64,000 bases of DNA from Bacteroidales bacterium (GTDB lineage: Bacteria; Bacteroidota; Bacteroidia; Bacteroidales; Muribaculaceae): NCBI GenBank assembly GCA_004557385.1, contig SFEA01000004.1:62001-126000 (forward strand), written 5' to 3'. This document shows, in pieces, positions 18,564-27,822 of the stretch (positions are counted from its first letter, which is position 1; each line of letters begins with the position of its first letter). The position numbers and the translations under genes were made by a program. The notes beneath the pieces were generated by a model, which saw only the letters and a program-made list of their open reading frames with translations, did no database searches and was not told where the DNA came from.

Positions 18564-18968
18564 ATGAAAGAAGATTTGGACATATTATCAAAGTTGGGTA
18601 AAGACTCTGGCTTCAAGGTTCCGGAGAATTATTTCAGCGATTTCAACAAGCAAATGATGGAATCGTTGCCCAAGCCTAATCTTACTCCTCAAGTCAAGCC
18701 ATCGCTTTGGGTGCGTGTTCGCCCCTACGTGTATATGGCAGCAATGTTTGCAGGCATCTGGTGCATGATGCGCGTGTTCAACGACATGAGCGGAGCCACC
18801 AGCACCAAAGCACAGATACAAGCCATTGTCGACGGGCTGGGGGACGAAAAGAACATCGACGACCTCATGCTGCAAGAGAGTCTGAACGAATACGAAATCC
18901 TCACCTACGAGGATAGCGTCGACGCAGAACAATCGGGCATTCAGTTCGTTGAAGGCAGCAACAAATAA
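18564..18968 (+). CDS. small membrane protein, probable anti-sigma factor
   Basis: 134 residues with one membrane segment (about residues 52-70, YVYMAAMFAGIWCMMRVF), a cytoplasmic-type N-terminus with the sequence VPENYFSDFNKQMMESLP, and an acidic C-terminal tail. The VPxNYFxxF-type N-terminus is seen in proteins encoded after ECF sigma genes in Bacteroidetes. I see no zinc-binding HxxxCxxC motif. The role is inferred from position, 33 bases after the sigma gene stop. Confidence 0.7.
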   Translation: MKEDLDILSKLGKDSGFKVPENYFSDFNKQMMESLPKPNLTPQVKPSLWVRVRPYVYMAAMFAGIWCMMRVFNDMSGATSTKAQIQAIVDGLGDEKNIDDLMLQESLNEYEILTYEDSVDAEQSGIQFVEGSNK

Positions 18969-19088
18969 TTCAGGAATTGTGTGCGAATTTTTCCCTTCGG
19001 CAAGCGCCATCCGGCATGCGTGCTTGTGAGGTACGGCATTTTCGTCAATCCGCCCACAAAACAGAACACTATATTGAAACCTGCAAAA

Positions 19089-19574
19089 ATGAAAACATCA
19101 ACATCAATAATATCACTTGTCTTAGCCCTTGCACTTGCGATGCCCATGGTGGCACAAAGTCGCAAAAACACTTCGCGCCCAAGTCAAACCGAATGGCTCA
19201 AAGGCGTGCGCGACTACAAGCACGATATGCTTGTGAAAGAAATGGACCTCACCAAGGCTCAGCAGGACGAGTTCTTCCCGCTCTACAAGCAGATGGAAGA
19301 GGAAATTTTCCAAGCCAACAAACAAGCTCGCGACTTGGAAAACAAAGTGAGCAACTCAACAGAGCCAATTAGCGACCTGGAATATGCCAAAGCCGCCGAA
19401 GCATTGTCGGAGGTGTCGATGATTTGTGCCCAAATCGAAGCCGAGTATTTCAAGAAATTCGCCAAAATACTCAGCAACAAGCAGTTGTTCCAACTCAAGC
19501 GCGCCGAAAACCGATTTGCCAAGAGCATGATTTCGCGCAGCAAACAAGCAAAAACCAGCAAACGAAAACAATAA
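19089..19574 (+). CDS. Spy/CpxP-like periplasmic protein
   Basis: 161 residues from the ATG at 19089. A longer frame from a GTG at 18981 reads through non-coding-looking sequence, and the 19089 start gives a clean signal peptide (MKTSTSIISLVLALALAMPMVAQ). The mature part is helical and charged. It carries the LTxxQ-type motif (MDLTKAQQDEFFPLYKQME) of the Spy/CpxP family, whose members sense or buffer misfolded envelope proteins. Third gene of the sigma/anti-sigma operon, so it may be both target and feedback component. Confidence 0.82.
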   Translation: MKTSTSIISLVLALALAMPMVAQSRKNTSRPSQTEWLKGVRDYKHDMLVKEMDLTKAQQDEFFPLYKQMEEEIFQANKQARDLENKVSNSTEPISDLEYAKAAEALSEVSMICAQIEAEYFKKFAKILSNKQLFQLKRAENRFAKSMISRSKQAKTSKRKQ

Positions 19575-19661
19575 AAAAATACTTTCAAAAACAATAAACA
19601 AACGCTCCTGTTTCTTTTAACAGTCTTCAAATTCAAACAAAACTAACTTGCTAAAAAATAG

Positions 19662-19726
19662 TTATCCCATAATTTCTACTCCTATTTTTAATTAAATAAG
19701 CGAACAGATATTATGGGATAATTTTT
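19662..19726 (+). terminator. 12-bp inverted repeat with T-tract (terminator or operator)
   Basis: TTATCCCATAAT (19662-19673) is perfectly complementary to ATTATGGGATAA (19710-19721), which runs into a row of T residues. The loop is 36 bases, long for a terminator. It lies 88 bases after the Spy-like gene and ends about 20 bases before the next start codon, so it could end one unit and control the other. Confidence 0.5.
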
Positions 19727-19747
19727 TGGCACAAATATTGCACCACT

Positions 19748-22700
19748 ATGAAGCATACCATATTAAAACTAATTATTATTTCTATATTTTTGAACAGTAT
19801 GAATTTATCAAACTCCACTGAGAAACCCGACTTCAACTATCCAAAGACGGTTTCAGAGAATGCTTTGGCTGACATCAAAAATGCTTCAGTCAAAGGCGAC
19901 AAGCCTCTGCTTGTCGACGCCATCCTGCGCTACTCTAAGGCACAACAGTTGATTTCCGACGACAATGCCAAAGAAGTAATCGATCTTATTGAAAAGCATC
20001 GTATTGCCGAAACGCAACCCGACTACAAGGCAATATTTGCCCTAATTGAAATAGACAATTACAAGTATTTCAGCGTCTTTAGACATAGCCTCGATAACGA
20101 AGAGCTACACGAGCAATACCCCGACGACCTCACAGAATGGAACGAACTCGACTTCAAGCGCAAAACCGAAGAACTGCGCGCCCTTGTGCTGGAAAACAAA
20201 GCTGCTCTGCACAAGCATAAACTCAACGAATATGCCAAGTTCATCACAGTGCCAACCCAGTCAAAAGAAGTGTTCGGCACACTCCTCGACTTTGCATACT
20301 CAAAATTACACACCGCAACAAACGACCCCGCCCTGCTCAACGAATGGCTCAATGAAAGCAACAGCAACATCACTACCACTATTTATATTAAGTGGATACT
20401 GATTGAAAATAAGCGAAATTACGATTACAGCGAACGCAGCCAAGATTTTCTGGCTCTCTACAAGCAATATGCCCAATTCGACCAAAGCGGAATGGCTTTG
20501 CGGGAAGTTAAATCCGTGATTGAGAACTACGACACATTCAAGCAATATGTTGAGCGGTTCCCGAAATCGCGACATACCCCATCAATCAAAAACAAAATAT
20601 TCAGCATTGAGCAAAAAACAGTTTCACTCGAAGCACCTTTTTATTACAACAGCATCAACAAGATTCCTGTAACCATCAATAACAGCAACTCTGCCGATTT
20701 CTCGATTGCCGTTTACACTGCAATTGAAACAAAAAGCAGCAAATACACTCGCGGTCAGCTGATTAAAACATACAAAATCAGCAACAACACGCAACAACCA
20801 TTTCACAACGACACCACCACATTCTACATCGACCCGCTGCCCTATGGCGAGTACTTGATTGAACCAGTGCTTCGTGTTGGCAAAAAAGAAGTGCGAAGCG
20901 AATATTTCAGCAAACCGCTGTGCATCACCGACATCTCATCCTTTAGAATAGCCACAGCTAAAGGCCCATTTGCCTATGCCGTCAACTCGACTACCGGCAA
21001 GCCAATTAAAGGAGCATCCCTATTAAAAGACAACACCTTTATTGGCAAAACCGATGCTGAAGGCAAAGTGAAGATTGAAAAAAGCGGGAATGCCCGTAAC
21101 GATTTTGACGACGAAGACTGGGATGAAGGCTGGGGATACAGCCGGACAGGAAAATACCGCTTCATTTATGGCAAAGACAAGTATTCTAATAAGTTTGGCT
21201 CTGCAAATCTCAACGAAAACAGTTACGGAGGCTATTCTTTAACCACTTTCACCGACCTTGCCATCTATCGCCCGGGCGAAACAGTGAAATACTCGGCAAT
21301 AATCTTTAAGGGCCGCACAAAAGAGGCTCAATTGCTCAACAATGCCAAGATAACGGTTTCGTTCGACGACAGCAACTACAAAACCATTGCCACCGACACC
21401 CTCACCACCGACAATGCCGGACGCATCAGCGGCGAATTCGTTGTGCCTGCCGACCGCATGAACGGCTCTTTCCGCATCACATTCCGTTATGAAAAAGAGT
21501 ATCTTGGTGCAAAGACTGTTGAGGTGAGCGAATATAAGACGCCCACATTCGAGATTACACTTAACAACCCCAAACGCAGCTACAACCTTGGCGAGGACGT
21601 GGTGATTACAGGCAAGGCAGTCACCTATGCCGGCATGCCTGTGGCAAATGCTCCGGTCAGCATCAAACTTGTTGGCAAAAGCTGGTTCTTCTGGATGCGC
21701 GACATTAGTAGCAACGTTCACTCCGACACTGTAACCACCAATGCCAATGGCGAATTCACCATAACACTTTCGCCCGATAAGTTCGAAGAAAACGGCAACA
21801 ATAAAGAACGCATTGCCCGAATCTACGATTTCACGGCAGAGTGCACCAACAACACCGGCGAAACACAGTCGTGCAATCATTCGTTCTTTGTTGGCACCCA
21901 TCGCCGAATTATGCTAAACGACGAGCTAACGTTCATCAACGACAAGCCCATCAGCCTACCCGTAACAATCGAGAGCTCCGACGATGCCGACCGCAATTTC
22001 ACTTGCAACTACACTCTCACCTCACTCACCGACAGCACACAGGTGATTACCTCCGGCACATTCAGCTCCGGCAAACCCGAAATCGATTTGCAGAAAGTGC
22101 CTTCGGGAACATACAACATCACCGTGACCGATGCCAGCGGACTTGCCGAAGAAGCCAAGTCGCAAATCACTGTCTATCGCGAATCGGACACCACTTGCCC
22201 GGTTGAAGCCAACCTTTGGGTGCCGGAATGTGGCAGAAAGGCTTGCGACGACAACGTGGCACGCATAACACTGGGCACAAGCAACCCGGAAATTTATGTG
22301 TACTATTGTGCATCGAGCAACGAAGGCGTTGAACAAGGCTGGAAGAAATACTCCTCTGGCTTGCACACTCTGGAACTGCCAATGCCAAAAGCCGACAACG
22401 AACGACTCGAAGTTTCGCTTATAACCTTTTGCAACAGCCAATTATCCTTCCAAGAGTTCACTCTCATCACTCCTGCGCGCAAAGTGAATGCGGTGGTCGA
22501 GGCCACCTCGTTCCGCAACAAACTCACGCCCGGCAACAAAGAGCGATGGACATTCCGCATCCTCGACAATCACGGACGCCCACTCAACGGCGCGGCACTT
22601 CTTGCCATCACCGACAAGGCAATCAACAGCATCGCACCCAACATTTGGGCGTTCAACAAACCGCACTTCCAAACACTGCTAACACATAATCTGTATCTCA

Positions 22701-25258
22701 CGTTATCCCACAATTATAGTTGTTCAGCCAACTGGCGTGACTATGTTAAAGAAAAAGGTGAGCCAATCTATAATCCAGAGTTTAATTACTACAATTTTTC
22801 GCCACGATATGGCTATGCGAAACCGCGTATGTTTTCCTCCTTAGCATGTAAGAATCAAGTTGCAACTATTGAACGCGATTTTGGCATGTCGGAAATATAT
22901 GTTAAAGGAACAGACGAAATTTTAGCAGAGGGTGCTGTGGCAGAAGAATGCGGTTCATCGGCAGAGAATGAGGCGGAAGCCAACATCAACCTCCGCAATA
23001 TTCAACTGCGCGAAAACGCCGTTAAAACCGCCCTGTGGATGCCGAATCTTGTCACCGACGAGCAAGGCAACTATTCCGTGGAATTTGAGGTGCCAAACTA
23101 CAACACCAAATGGCTCGTGCAGACACTGGCTTACACTGCCAATGGCTATTTTGCCGGACTGCAGCGCAACGTGGTGAGCAGCAAGCCTATAATGGTGAAA
23201 GCCAATATGCCCCGATTCTTGCGTGCCGGCGACAAAGCCACGCTCGCTGCCAACGTGGCAAACAAAAGCGATGAAATCGCCAAGGTGAACGGAATAATCG
23301 AACTTTTCGACCCACGCACCGGCAATGTGATTGCCACCAAACCATTCAACATCACCCTCGATGCCATGAGCGACGCAGCTGTAAACATCGATTACACCGC
23401 TGCCCCCGACGCCTCGTTCGTAGGCTTCCGCATCAAAGCATCCAACGGTTCGTTTGGCGACGGTGAGCAAGTGATGGTGCCAATACTGAGCAACATCTCA
23501 CCGGTGACCGAAACCCTGCCTTTCTTCATCAACGCCAACACAGCCGATTTCACCGCAAAATTGCCGAAGATGAAGGGTGCCGAGAAGGCTGTGATTGAGT
23601 ATTGCGACAACCCCGTTTGGTATTGCGCTACAGCCCTTCCTACAATCTTCGACAACGAAGCAAAGACCTCAACCCGCGTTGCACACTCGCTGTTTGCCCT
23701 CAAGCTGGCACAAGGACTTGCCAAGCAAAACCCACAGATGGCCGACGCCATTGCGCACTGGAAGCAGCAAAGCCGCGAAACCAGTCAGCTCACATCGTCG
23801 CTCGAGCGCAACAGCGACCTCAAGATTGGCACTCTGCTGGCTTCGCCCTGGATTAACGAAGCTGACCGTCAAACCCTGCGTATGGGCCAATTAGACAAGC
23901 TGTTCAACAACGACTACTGCACGAATTCGTGCGATGAAATCGTGTCGCGACTCATGGAACTCCAGCAACCCGACGGCGGTTTTGCCTGGATTCAATATCG
24001 CAACTGCAAGAGTTCGCTTTATTGCACCGGCGAAGTGCTCGAAATACTGGGACGCGTGAAAAAACTCGGTCATCTCAATGCCGACAGCCGTCTGAACGGA
24101 ATTATCGCGAAGGCGGTGAATTACTACGACAGCGAGCACCTCAAGCTGTTCAAGAAGCTGAAGAAAACCGACAGCATGATATGGTACGACGACTATGCAT
24201 TCGTTCGCACTCTCTATCCCGAGATTGCAGTGCCCGAAGCCAACAGAGCATACGTGAAGCGCATACTCAACGACATCGAAAATGGCTGGAAAGGCAGTTC
24301 GCTGGCGCACAAAGCATTCTATGCCCTCACGCTCAACAACAACGGCATGAATGCCACAGCTCGTAAAATAACAGAATCGATTCGCCAGTTCAGCATCACC
24401 ACCGAACAACGTGGCATGTATTGGGACCGCATCGATGGCGCCTGGTGGCGAGGACGCAATGCACTTGCCGCAACTTCGGTGATTCTGCAAGCACTGCAGC
24501 AAGTTGACAATCGAACCGATGAAATCGACCTGATACGCAAATGGATACTGCTGAACAAGCAGACAAACGATTGGGGCGGTTCGAGTCTTGCCAGCGAAGC
24601 GGTTTACACCATTCTTTCCACCGGTAGCAAGTGGCTCACACCCGGACAAAAGCCGACAATCAACATAGGCAATACGCCTGTAATCTTCGATGAAATCGAC
24701 CGTTATCTGGGCTACAGCCGTAAGGAGGTGGCAGTTGCCGACGTGATGGGCAAGACGCTAAGCATCAGCCGCAGCCAAGCCCTCAGCCCCGCATGGGGAG
24801 CTCTTTATCTGCAAGGAAAATCGCCGATGAAATCGATTAAATCGGCTCGCGTCGACGACCTGTCAATCGAAAAAACGCTGCTCGTGCACAACGCCGATGG
24901 CACCCTGAGCAAAGCCACATCGCTGAAAGTGGGCGACAAAGTGCGCGTGCAATGCACCATCAAGTGCGGCAAAGCACTTGAATACCTCACCCTCACCGAT
25001 GAGCGCGGTGCATGCTTCGAGCCAGTGGACAAGACTTCGGACAGCGACTACATGAACGGCGTGTGGATGTACCGCGAAACCAAAGACTCGCAAACCAACA
25101 TCTTCATTCCGTGGCTCAACAAAGGCACCTACGTGATTGGCTACGACGTCTACGTCACCAACCCCGGCTCGTTTGATGTGGGCATTGCCACAATTCAATG
25201 CCAGTATGCTCCGCAATTCACTGCTCACTCCGCCGGGTGCAATGTTGTGATAAAATAA
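19748..25258 (+). CDS. alpha-2-macroglobulin family protein, thioester motif absent
   Basis: 1836 residues with an N-terminal signal-like segment. The MG2 domain motif LAIYRPGETVKYSAII is near residue 500. The A2M domain begins near residue 1095 with ALWMPNLVTDEQGNYSVEFE. The alpha/alpha-toroid region follows (from about 1290), and there is a beta C-terminal domain. In the toroid, where protease-trapping members have CxEQ, this protein reads WYCATALPTIFDNEAKTST, so no internal thioester is expected. The segment between MG repeats and A2M (about 980-1080) is the position of the bait region and has AT-richer codons than its flanks. Likely a periplasmic or surface protein; the role in protease defence or envelope maintenance is inferred. 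Confidence 0.9.
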   Translation: MKHTILKLIIISIFLNSMNLSNSTEKPDFNYPKTVSENALADIKNASVKGDKPLLVDAILRYSKAQQLISDDNAKEVIDLIEKHRIAETQPDYKAIFALIEIDNYKYFSVFRHSLDNEELHEQYPDDLTEWNELDFKRKTEELRALVLENKAALHKHKLNEYAKFITVPTQSKEVFGTLLDFAYSKLHTATNDPALLNEWLNESNSNITTTIYIKWILIENKRNYDYSERSQDFLALYKQYAQFDQSGMALREVKSVIENYDTFKQYVERFPKSRHTPSIKNKIFSIEQKTVSLEAPFYYNSINKIPVTINNSNSADFSIAVYTAIETKSSKYTRGQLIKTYKISNNTQQPFHNDTTTFYIDPLPYGEYLIEPVLRVGKKEVRSEYFSKPLCITDISSFRIATAKGPFAYAVNSTTGKPIKGASLLKDNTFIGKTDAEGKVKIEKSGNARNDFDDEDWDEGWGYSRTGKYRFIYGKDKYSNKFGSANLNENSYGGYSLTTFTDLAIYRPGETVKYSAIIFKGRTKEAQLLNNAKITVSFDDSNYKTIATDTLTTDNAGRISGEFVVPADRMNGSFRITFRYEKEYLGAKTVEVSEYKTPTFEITLNNPKRSYNLGEDVVITGKAVTYAGMPVANAPVSIKLVGKSWFFWMRDISSNVHSDTVTTNANGEFTITLSPDKFEENGNNKERIARIYDFTAECTNNTGETQSCNHSFFVGTHRRIMLNDELTFINDKPISLPVTIESSDDADRNFTCNYTLTSLTDSTQVITSGTFSSGKPEIDLQKVPSGTYNITVTDASGLAEEAKSQITVYRESDTTCPVEANLWVPECGRKACDDNVARITLGTSNPEIYVYYCASSNEGVEQGWKKYSSGLHTLELPMPKADNERLEVSLITFCNSQLSFQEFTLITPARKVNAVVEATSFRNKLTPGNKERWTFRILDNHGRPLNGAALLAITDKAINSIAPNIWAFNKPHFQTLLTHNLYLTLSHNYSCSANWRDYVKEKGEPIYNPEFNYYNFSPRYGYAKPRMFSSLACKNQVATIERDFGMSEIYVKGTDEILAEGAVAEECGSSAENEAEANINLRNIQLRENAVKTALWMPNLVTDEQGNYSVEFEVPNYNTKWLVQTLAYTANGYFAGLQRNVVSSKPIMVKANMPRFLRAGDKATLAANVANKSDEIAKVNGIIELFDPRTGNVIATKPFNITLDAMSDAAVNIDYTAAPDASFVGFRIKASNGSFGDGEQVMVPILSNISPVTETLPFFINANTADFTAKLPKMKGAEKAVIEYCDNPVWYCATALPTIFDNEAKTSTRVAHSLFALKLAQGLAKQNPQMADAIAHWKQQSRETSQLTSSLERNSDLKIGTLLASPWINEADRQTLRMGQLDKLFNNDYCTNSCDEIVSRLMELQQPDGGFAWIQYRNCKSSLYCTGEVLEILGRVKKLGHLNADSRLNGIIAKAVNYYDSEHLKLFKKLKKTDSMIWYDDYAFVRTLYPEIAVPEANRAYVKRILNDIENGWKGSSLAHKAFYALTLNNNGMNATARKITESIRQFSITTEQRGMYWDRIDGAWWRGRNALAATSVILQALQQVDNRTDEIDLIRKWILLNKQTNDWGGSSLASEAVYTILSTGSKWLTPGQKPTINIGNTPVIFDEIDRYLGYSRKEVAVADVMGKTLSISRSQALSPAWGALYLQGKSPMKSIKSARVDDLSIEKTLLVHNADGTLSKATSLKVGDKVRVQCTIKCGKALEYLTLTDERGACFEPVDKTSDSDYMNGVWMYRETKDSQTNIFIPWLNKGTYVIGYDVYVTNPGSFDVGIATIQCQYAPQFTAHSAGCNVVIK

Positions 25259-25284
25259 AACAGCGCGTATACGAAATTTTTTAT

Positions 25285-25292
25285 TATCTTTG
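25285..25292 (+). promoter_or_regulatory. -7 element TATCTTTG of the NusG-like operon
   Basis: TATCTTTG fits the Bacteroidetes -7 consensus and ends two bases before a perfect 10-bp stem. The expected start of transcription (about 25298) falls inside the left arm of that stem. Confidence 0.6.
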
Positions 25293-25293
25293 T

Positions 25294-25331
25294 GCACAGG
25301 AGATGAACGACGTCTCCTGTGCCCTTTTTTG
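25294..25331 (+). terminator. intrinsic terminator overlapping the start of the NusG-like transcript
   Basis: GCACAGGAGA (25294-25303) pairs perfectly with TCTCCTGTGC (25313-25322) around a 9-base loop, followed by CCTTTTTT. It lies 35 bases after the macroglobulin stop and 12 bases before the NusG-like ATG. It can end the upstream transcript and may also act as a leader attenuator for the downstream gene. Confidence 0.8.
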
Positions 25332-25343
25332 TAACAACACACA

Positions 25344-25886
25344 ATGGAAGCTGCTAACACAAACAACGAAAAACAATGGTATGCCATACGTGTCACCTAC
25401 AATCGCGAATTGAAGGTGAAAGCCGACCTCGATGCACAAGGCATCGACAATTTCATTCCCATGAAATATGTGTCGGTGATGCGAGGCAAAGACCGCCGTG
25501 TGAAAAAACTGGTGCCAGCCATTCACAACCTCATTTTCATGCTTGTCGACCGCAACACCATGGTGCAATACAAAGCCACCACCACCCTGCCCATTCGCTA
25601 CATCATGAATCGCGAAACACACCAGCCTGTGGTGATTCCGCGCAAGCAAATGGACAACTTCATTGCCGTGGCAGGCAACTACAACGAACAACTGCTTTAC
25701 ATCGAAAACGACCCAATCATCCTGCACAAGGGCGACAAGGTGCGCATTACCGGCGGACTGTTTGAAGGCGCCATCGGCACCCTGATGCGCATCAAAGGCA
25801 ACCGCCGAGTGGTGGTGTCAATTCCGGGCGTCATTGCCGTAGCCACCACCGACATACACCCATCACTCATCGAAAAAATTGAATAA
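25344..25886 (+). CDS. NusG-like (UpxY-type) transcription antiterminator
   Basis: 180 residues. The N-terminal NGN domain reads QWYAIRVTYNRELKVKADLD, with the typical WYA...N start and an IHNLIFMLVDR strand. The C-terminal part has a KOW-like segment (KGDKVRITGGLFEGAIGTLM, about residues 129-148) and ends TTDIHPSLIEKIE. UpxY proteins of Bacteroides let RNA polymerase pass leader terminators of capsule operons. No capsule genes are seen here; the next genes are a HAD phosphatase, an MFS transporter and a PLP enzyme, 18, 37 and 6 bases apart, which look co-transcribed. Confidence 0.88.
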   Translation: MEAANTNNEKQWYAIRVTYNRELKVKADLDAQGIDNFIPMKYVSVMRGKDRRVKKLVPAIHNLIFMLVDRNTMVQYKATTTLPIRYIMNRETHQPVVIPRKQMDNFIAVAGNYNEQLLYIENDPIILHKGDKVRITGGLFEGAIGTLMRIKGNRRVVVSIPGVIAVATTDIHPSLIEKIE

Positions 25887-25904
25887 CCAAAACAAAATCA
25901 AATA

Positions 25905-26588
25905 ATGAACGATTGCACATATTCAACAAAAATCATTGCTTTCGACCTCGACGACACGCTTTATCAGGAAATCGATTTCGTAATGTCGGGCTATCGTGCC
26001 GTGAGCCGCTTTGTTGAACAAGAATACGGCTACGCCAACGCATTCGCGGTTTTAAGCGATGCTTACAGCAAACATCAAAACCCGTTCGATGCCCTTGCCC
26101 TCGCCATGAAGCCCACCGACATCAACATCGACCGCCTTGTTGACATCTATCGCAATCACAAGCCCGAAATATCGCTCAGCCGTGCCACCGAAGCCACACT
26201 GCAATATTTGCAAGGCGAAGATGCCGTTCTTTGCCTCATCACCGACGGACGCAGCACCACACAGCGAAACAAAATTGAAGCGCTCGGGCTAACACGATTT
26301 TTCGACGACGAAAACATAAGCATATCCGAAGAAATAGGCGTGGAGAAAACCGACCGCCTTCCTTTCGACAACGTGATGAAGCGGTTCCCCGAAGCCCGCC
26401 AATTCTACTACATCGGCGACAACACAGCCAAAGACTTCTTTTGGCCAAACCGACTGAAATGGACCACCATCTGCATCGAAGACCACGGGCAAAACATACA
26501 TCCGCAAGTATTCACCGGCGACCGCATGCACAACCCGCAAATCATTGTCGACAGCGTGTTTGATGTGCCCTCGATAATTCTCGACTAA
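25905..26588 (+). CDS. HAD-superfamily hydrolase
   Basis: 227 residues. Motif I is FDLDDTLY (nucleophile and acid aspartates), motif II is LITDGRSTTQ, the motif III lysine is probably in VEKTDRLPF, and motif IV is YIGDNTAKDF. The cap insertion after motif I is helical. Members of this group act as phosphatases on sugar phosphates or similar small molecules; the substrate cannot be read from sequence. Second gene of the operon led by the NusG-like protein. Confidence 0.88.
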   Translation: MNDCTYSTKIIAFDLDDTLYQEIDFVMSGYRAVSRFVEQEYGYANAFAVLSDAYSKHQNPFDALALAMKPTDINIDRLVDIYRNHKPEISLSRATEATLQYLQGEDAVLCLITDGRSTTQRNKIEALGLTRFFDDENISISEEIGVEKTDRLPFDNVMKRFPEARQFYYIGDNTAKDFFWPNRLKWTTICIEDHGQNIHPQVFTGDRMHNPQIIVDSVFDVPSIILD

Positions 26589-26625
26589 GACAGATTACCT
26601 CAAAAACCCACAGCAAACAAGAAAA

Positions 26626-27816
26626 ATGAGCATGAAACCAACCGAAAAACTTTGGAACGCCAACTACAACAAGGTGATGCTCATCAATTTCACCTTGTTT
26701 TTTTCGTTCTACCTGATTACGCCGCTGCTGCCGCTCTACATGAGCGAAACATTCCACAGCACCAAGGACGTCATCGGGCTTGTGCTCTCGGGCTACTCGG
26801 TGGTGGCGCTGCTGATGCGCCCATTCAGCGGATTCATGGTGGACAGTTTTCCGCGCAAAACCATGCTGCTGGCATGCCTGACAGTGAACTTTGTGTTTTT
26901 CGGAGGTTACGTAGCCGGCGCATCGCTGCTGGCATTTGCCGTGCTGCGCACACTGCACGGCGGACCCTTCGGCGCTGCCACCGTTGCCAACAGCACCATG
27001 GCAATCGACGTGTTGCCTGCATCGCGCCGCAACGAGGGTATTGGCTACTACGGGCTGAGCAACAACCTCGCCAGCGCCATTGCCCCTATGGCAGGGCTGT
27101 ACATCTACCACACCACAAACAACTTCGAACTAATATTTTGGATAGCGCTGATTGTTGCCGGCATCGGGTTGGCATTGGCACAGTCAATCAATGCGCCGTC
27201 ACGCCCCATCGACCGCAGCAGCCGACCCATGTCGCTCGACCGATTCTTTCTGCTTCGCGGTTGGTTTCTGGCATTCAACATTCTGTTCTTCGGGCTCTGT
27301 TGGGGCATTCTCAGCAGCTATCTTGCCATCTACGGCAAGGAGCGCCTTGGCATTACCAGCGGCACAGGCACATTCTTCCTGCTGCTTTCAGCCGGGCTCA
27401 TACTCTCGCGATTGCAAGGCGCCAAGAGTCTGCGACAAGGCCGTCTGCTGCCTAACGCCACCGAAGGCGTGGTACTCTCAACCATAGGCTATGTGATGTT
27501 CATTGCATGGCCCTCCATGACCGGCTACTATCTATCAGCCATCCTCATCGGGCTTGGAAACGGTCATATGTGGCCCGCTTTCCAGAACATGATTATTGCC
27601 ATTGCCAAGCACAACGAGCGTGGCACAGCCAACAGCACCATACTCACCGCGTGGGACCTTGGCATGGGCGGAGGCGTGCTCATAGGCGGCGTGATTGCCG
27701 AGCATTTTGGCTATGACGCCACATTCTGGACTATGGCTGCGCTGCACATCATAGCGCTGGTAATCTACCTGCTGCTCACGCATCACAAATTCCGAAACTT
27801 AACAAACAATCAATAA
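26626..27816 (+). CDS. MFS transporter
   Basis: 396 residues with about 12 hydrophobic segments. The loop between helices 2 and 3 has the major-facilitator signature (GFMVDSFPRKTMLL), which corresponds to the GxxxDxxGRR motif. The start MSMKPTEKLWNANYNKVM is typical of Bacteroidetes drug-efflux-like MFS members. The substrate is unknown. It is separated from the next gene by only 6 bases, so export or uptake of a compound acted on by the PLP enzyme is possible. Confidence 0.88.
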   Translation: MSMKPTEKLWNANYNKVMLINFTLFFSFYLITPLLPLYMSETFHSTKDVIGLVLSGYSVVALLMRPFSGFMVDSFPRKTMLLACLTVNFVFFGGYVAGASLLAFAVLRTLHGGPFGAATVANSTMAIDVLPASRRNEGIGYYGLSNNLASAIAPMAGLYIYHTTNNFELIFWIALIVAGIGLALAQSINAPSRPIDRSSRPMSLDRFFLLRGWFLAFNILFFGLCWGILSSYLAIYGKERLGITSGTGTFFLLLSAGLILSRLQGAKSLRQGRLLPNATEGVVLSTIGYVMFIAWPSMTGYYLSAILIGLGNGHMWPAFQNMIIAIAKHNERGTANSTILTAWDLGMGGGVLIGGVIAEHFGYDATFWTMAALHIIALVIYLLLTHHKFRNLTNNQ

Positions 27817-27822
27817 AGAATT

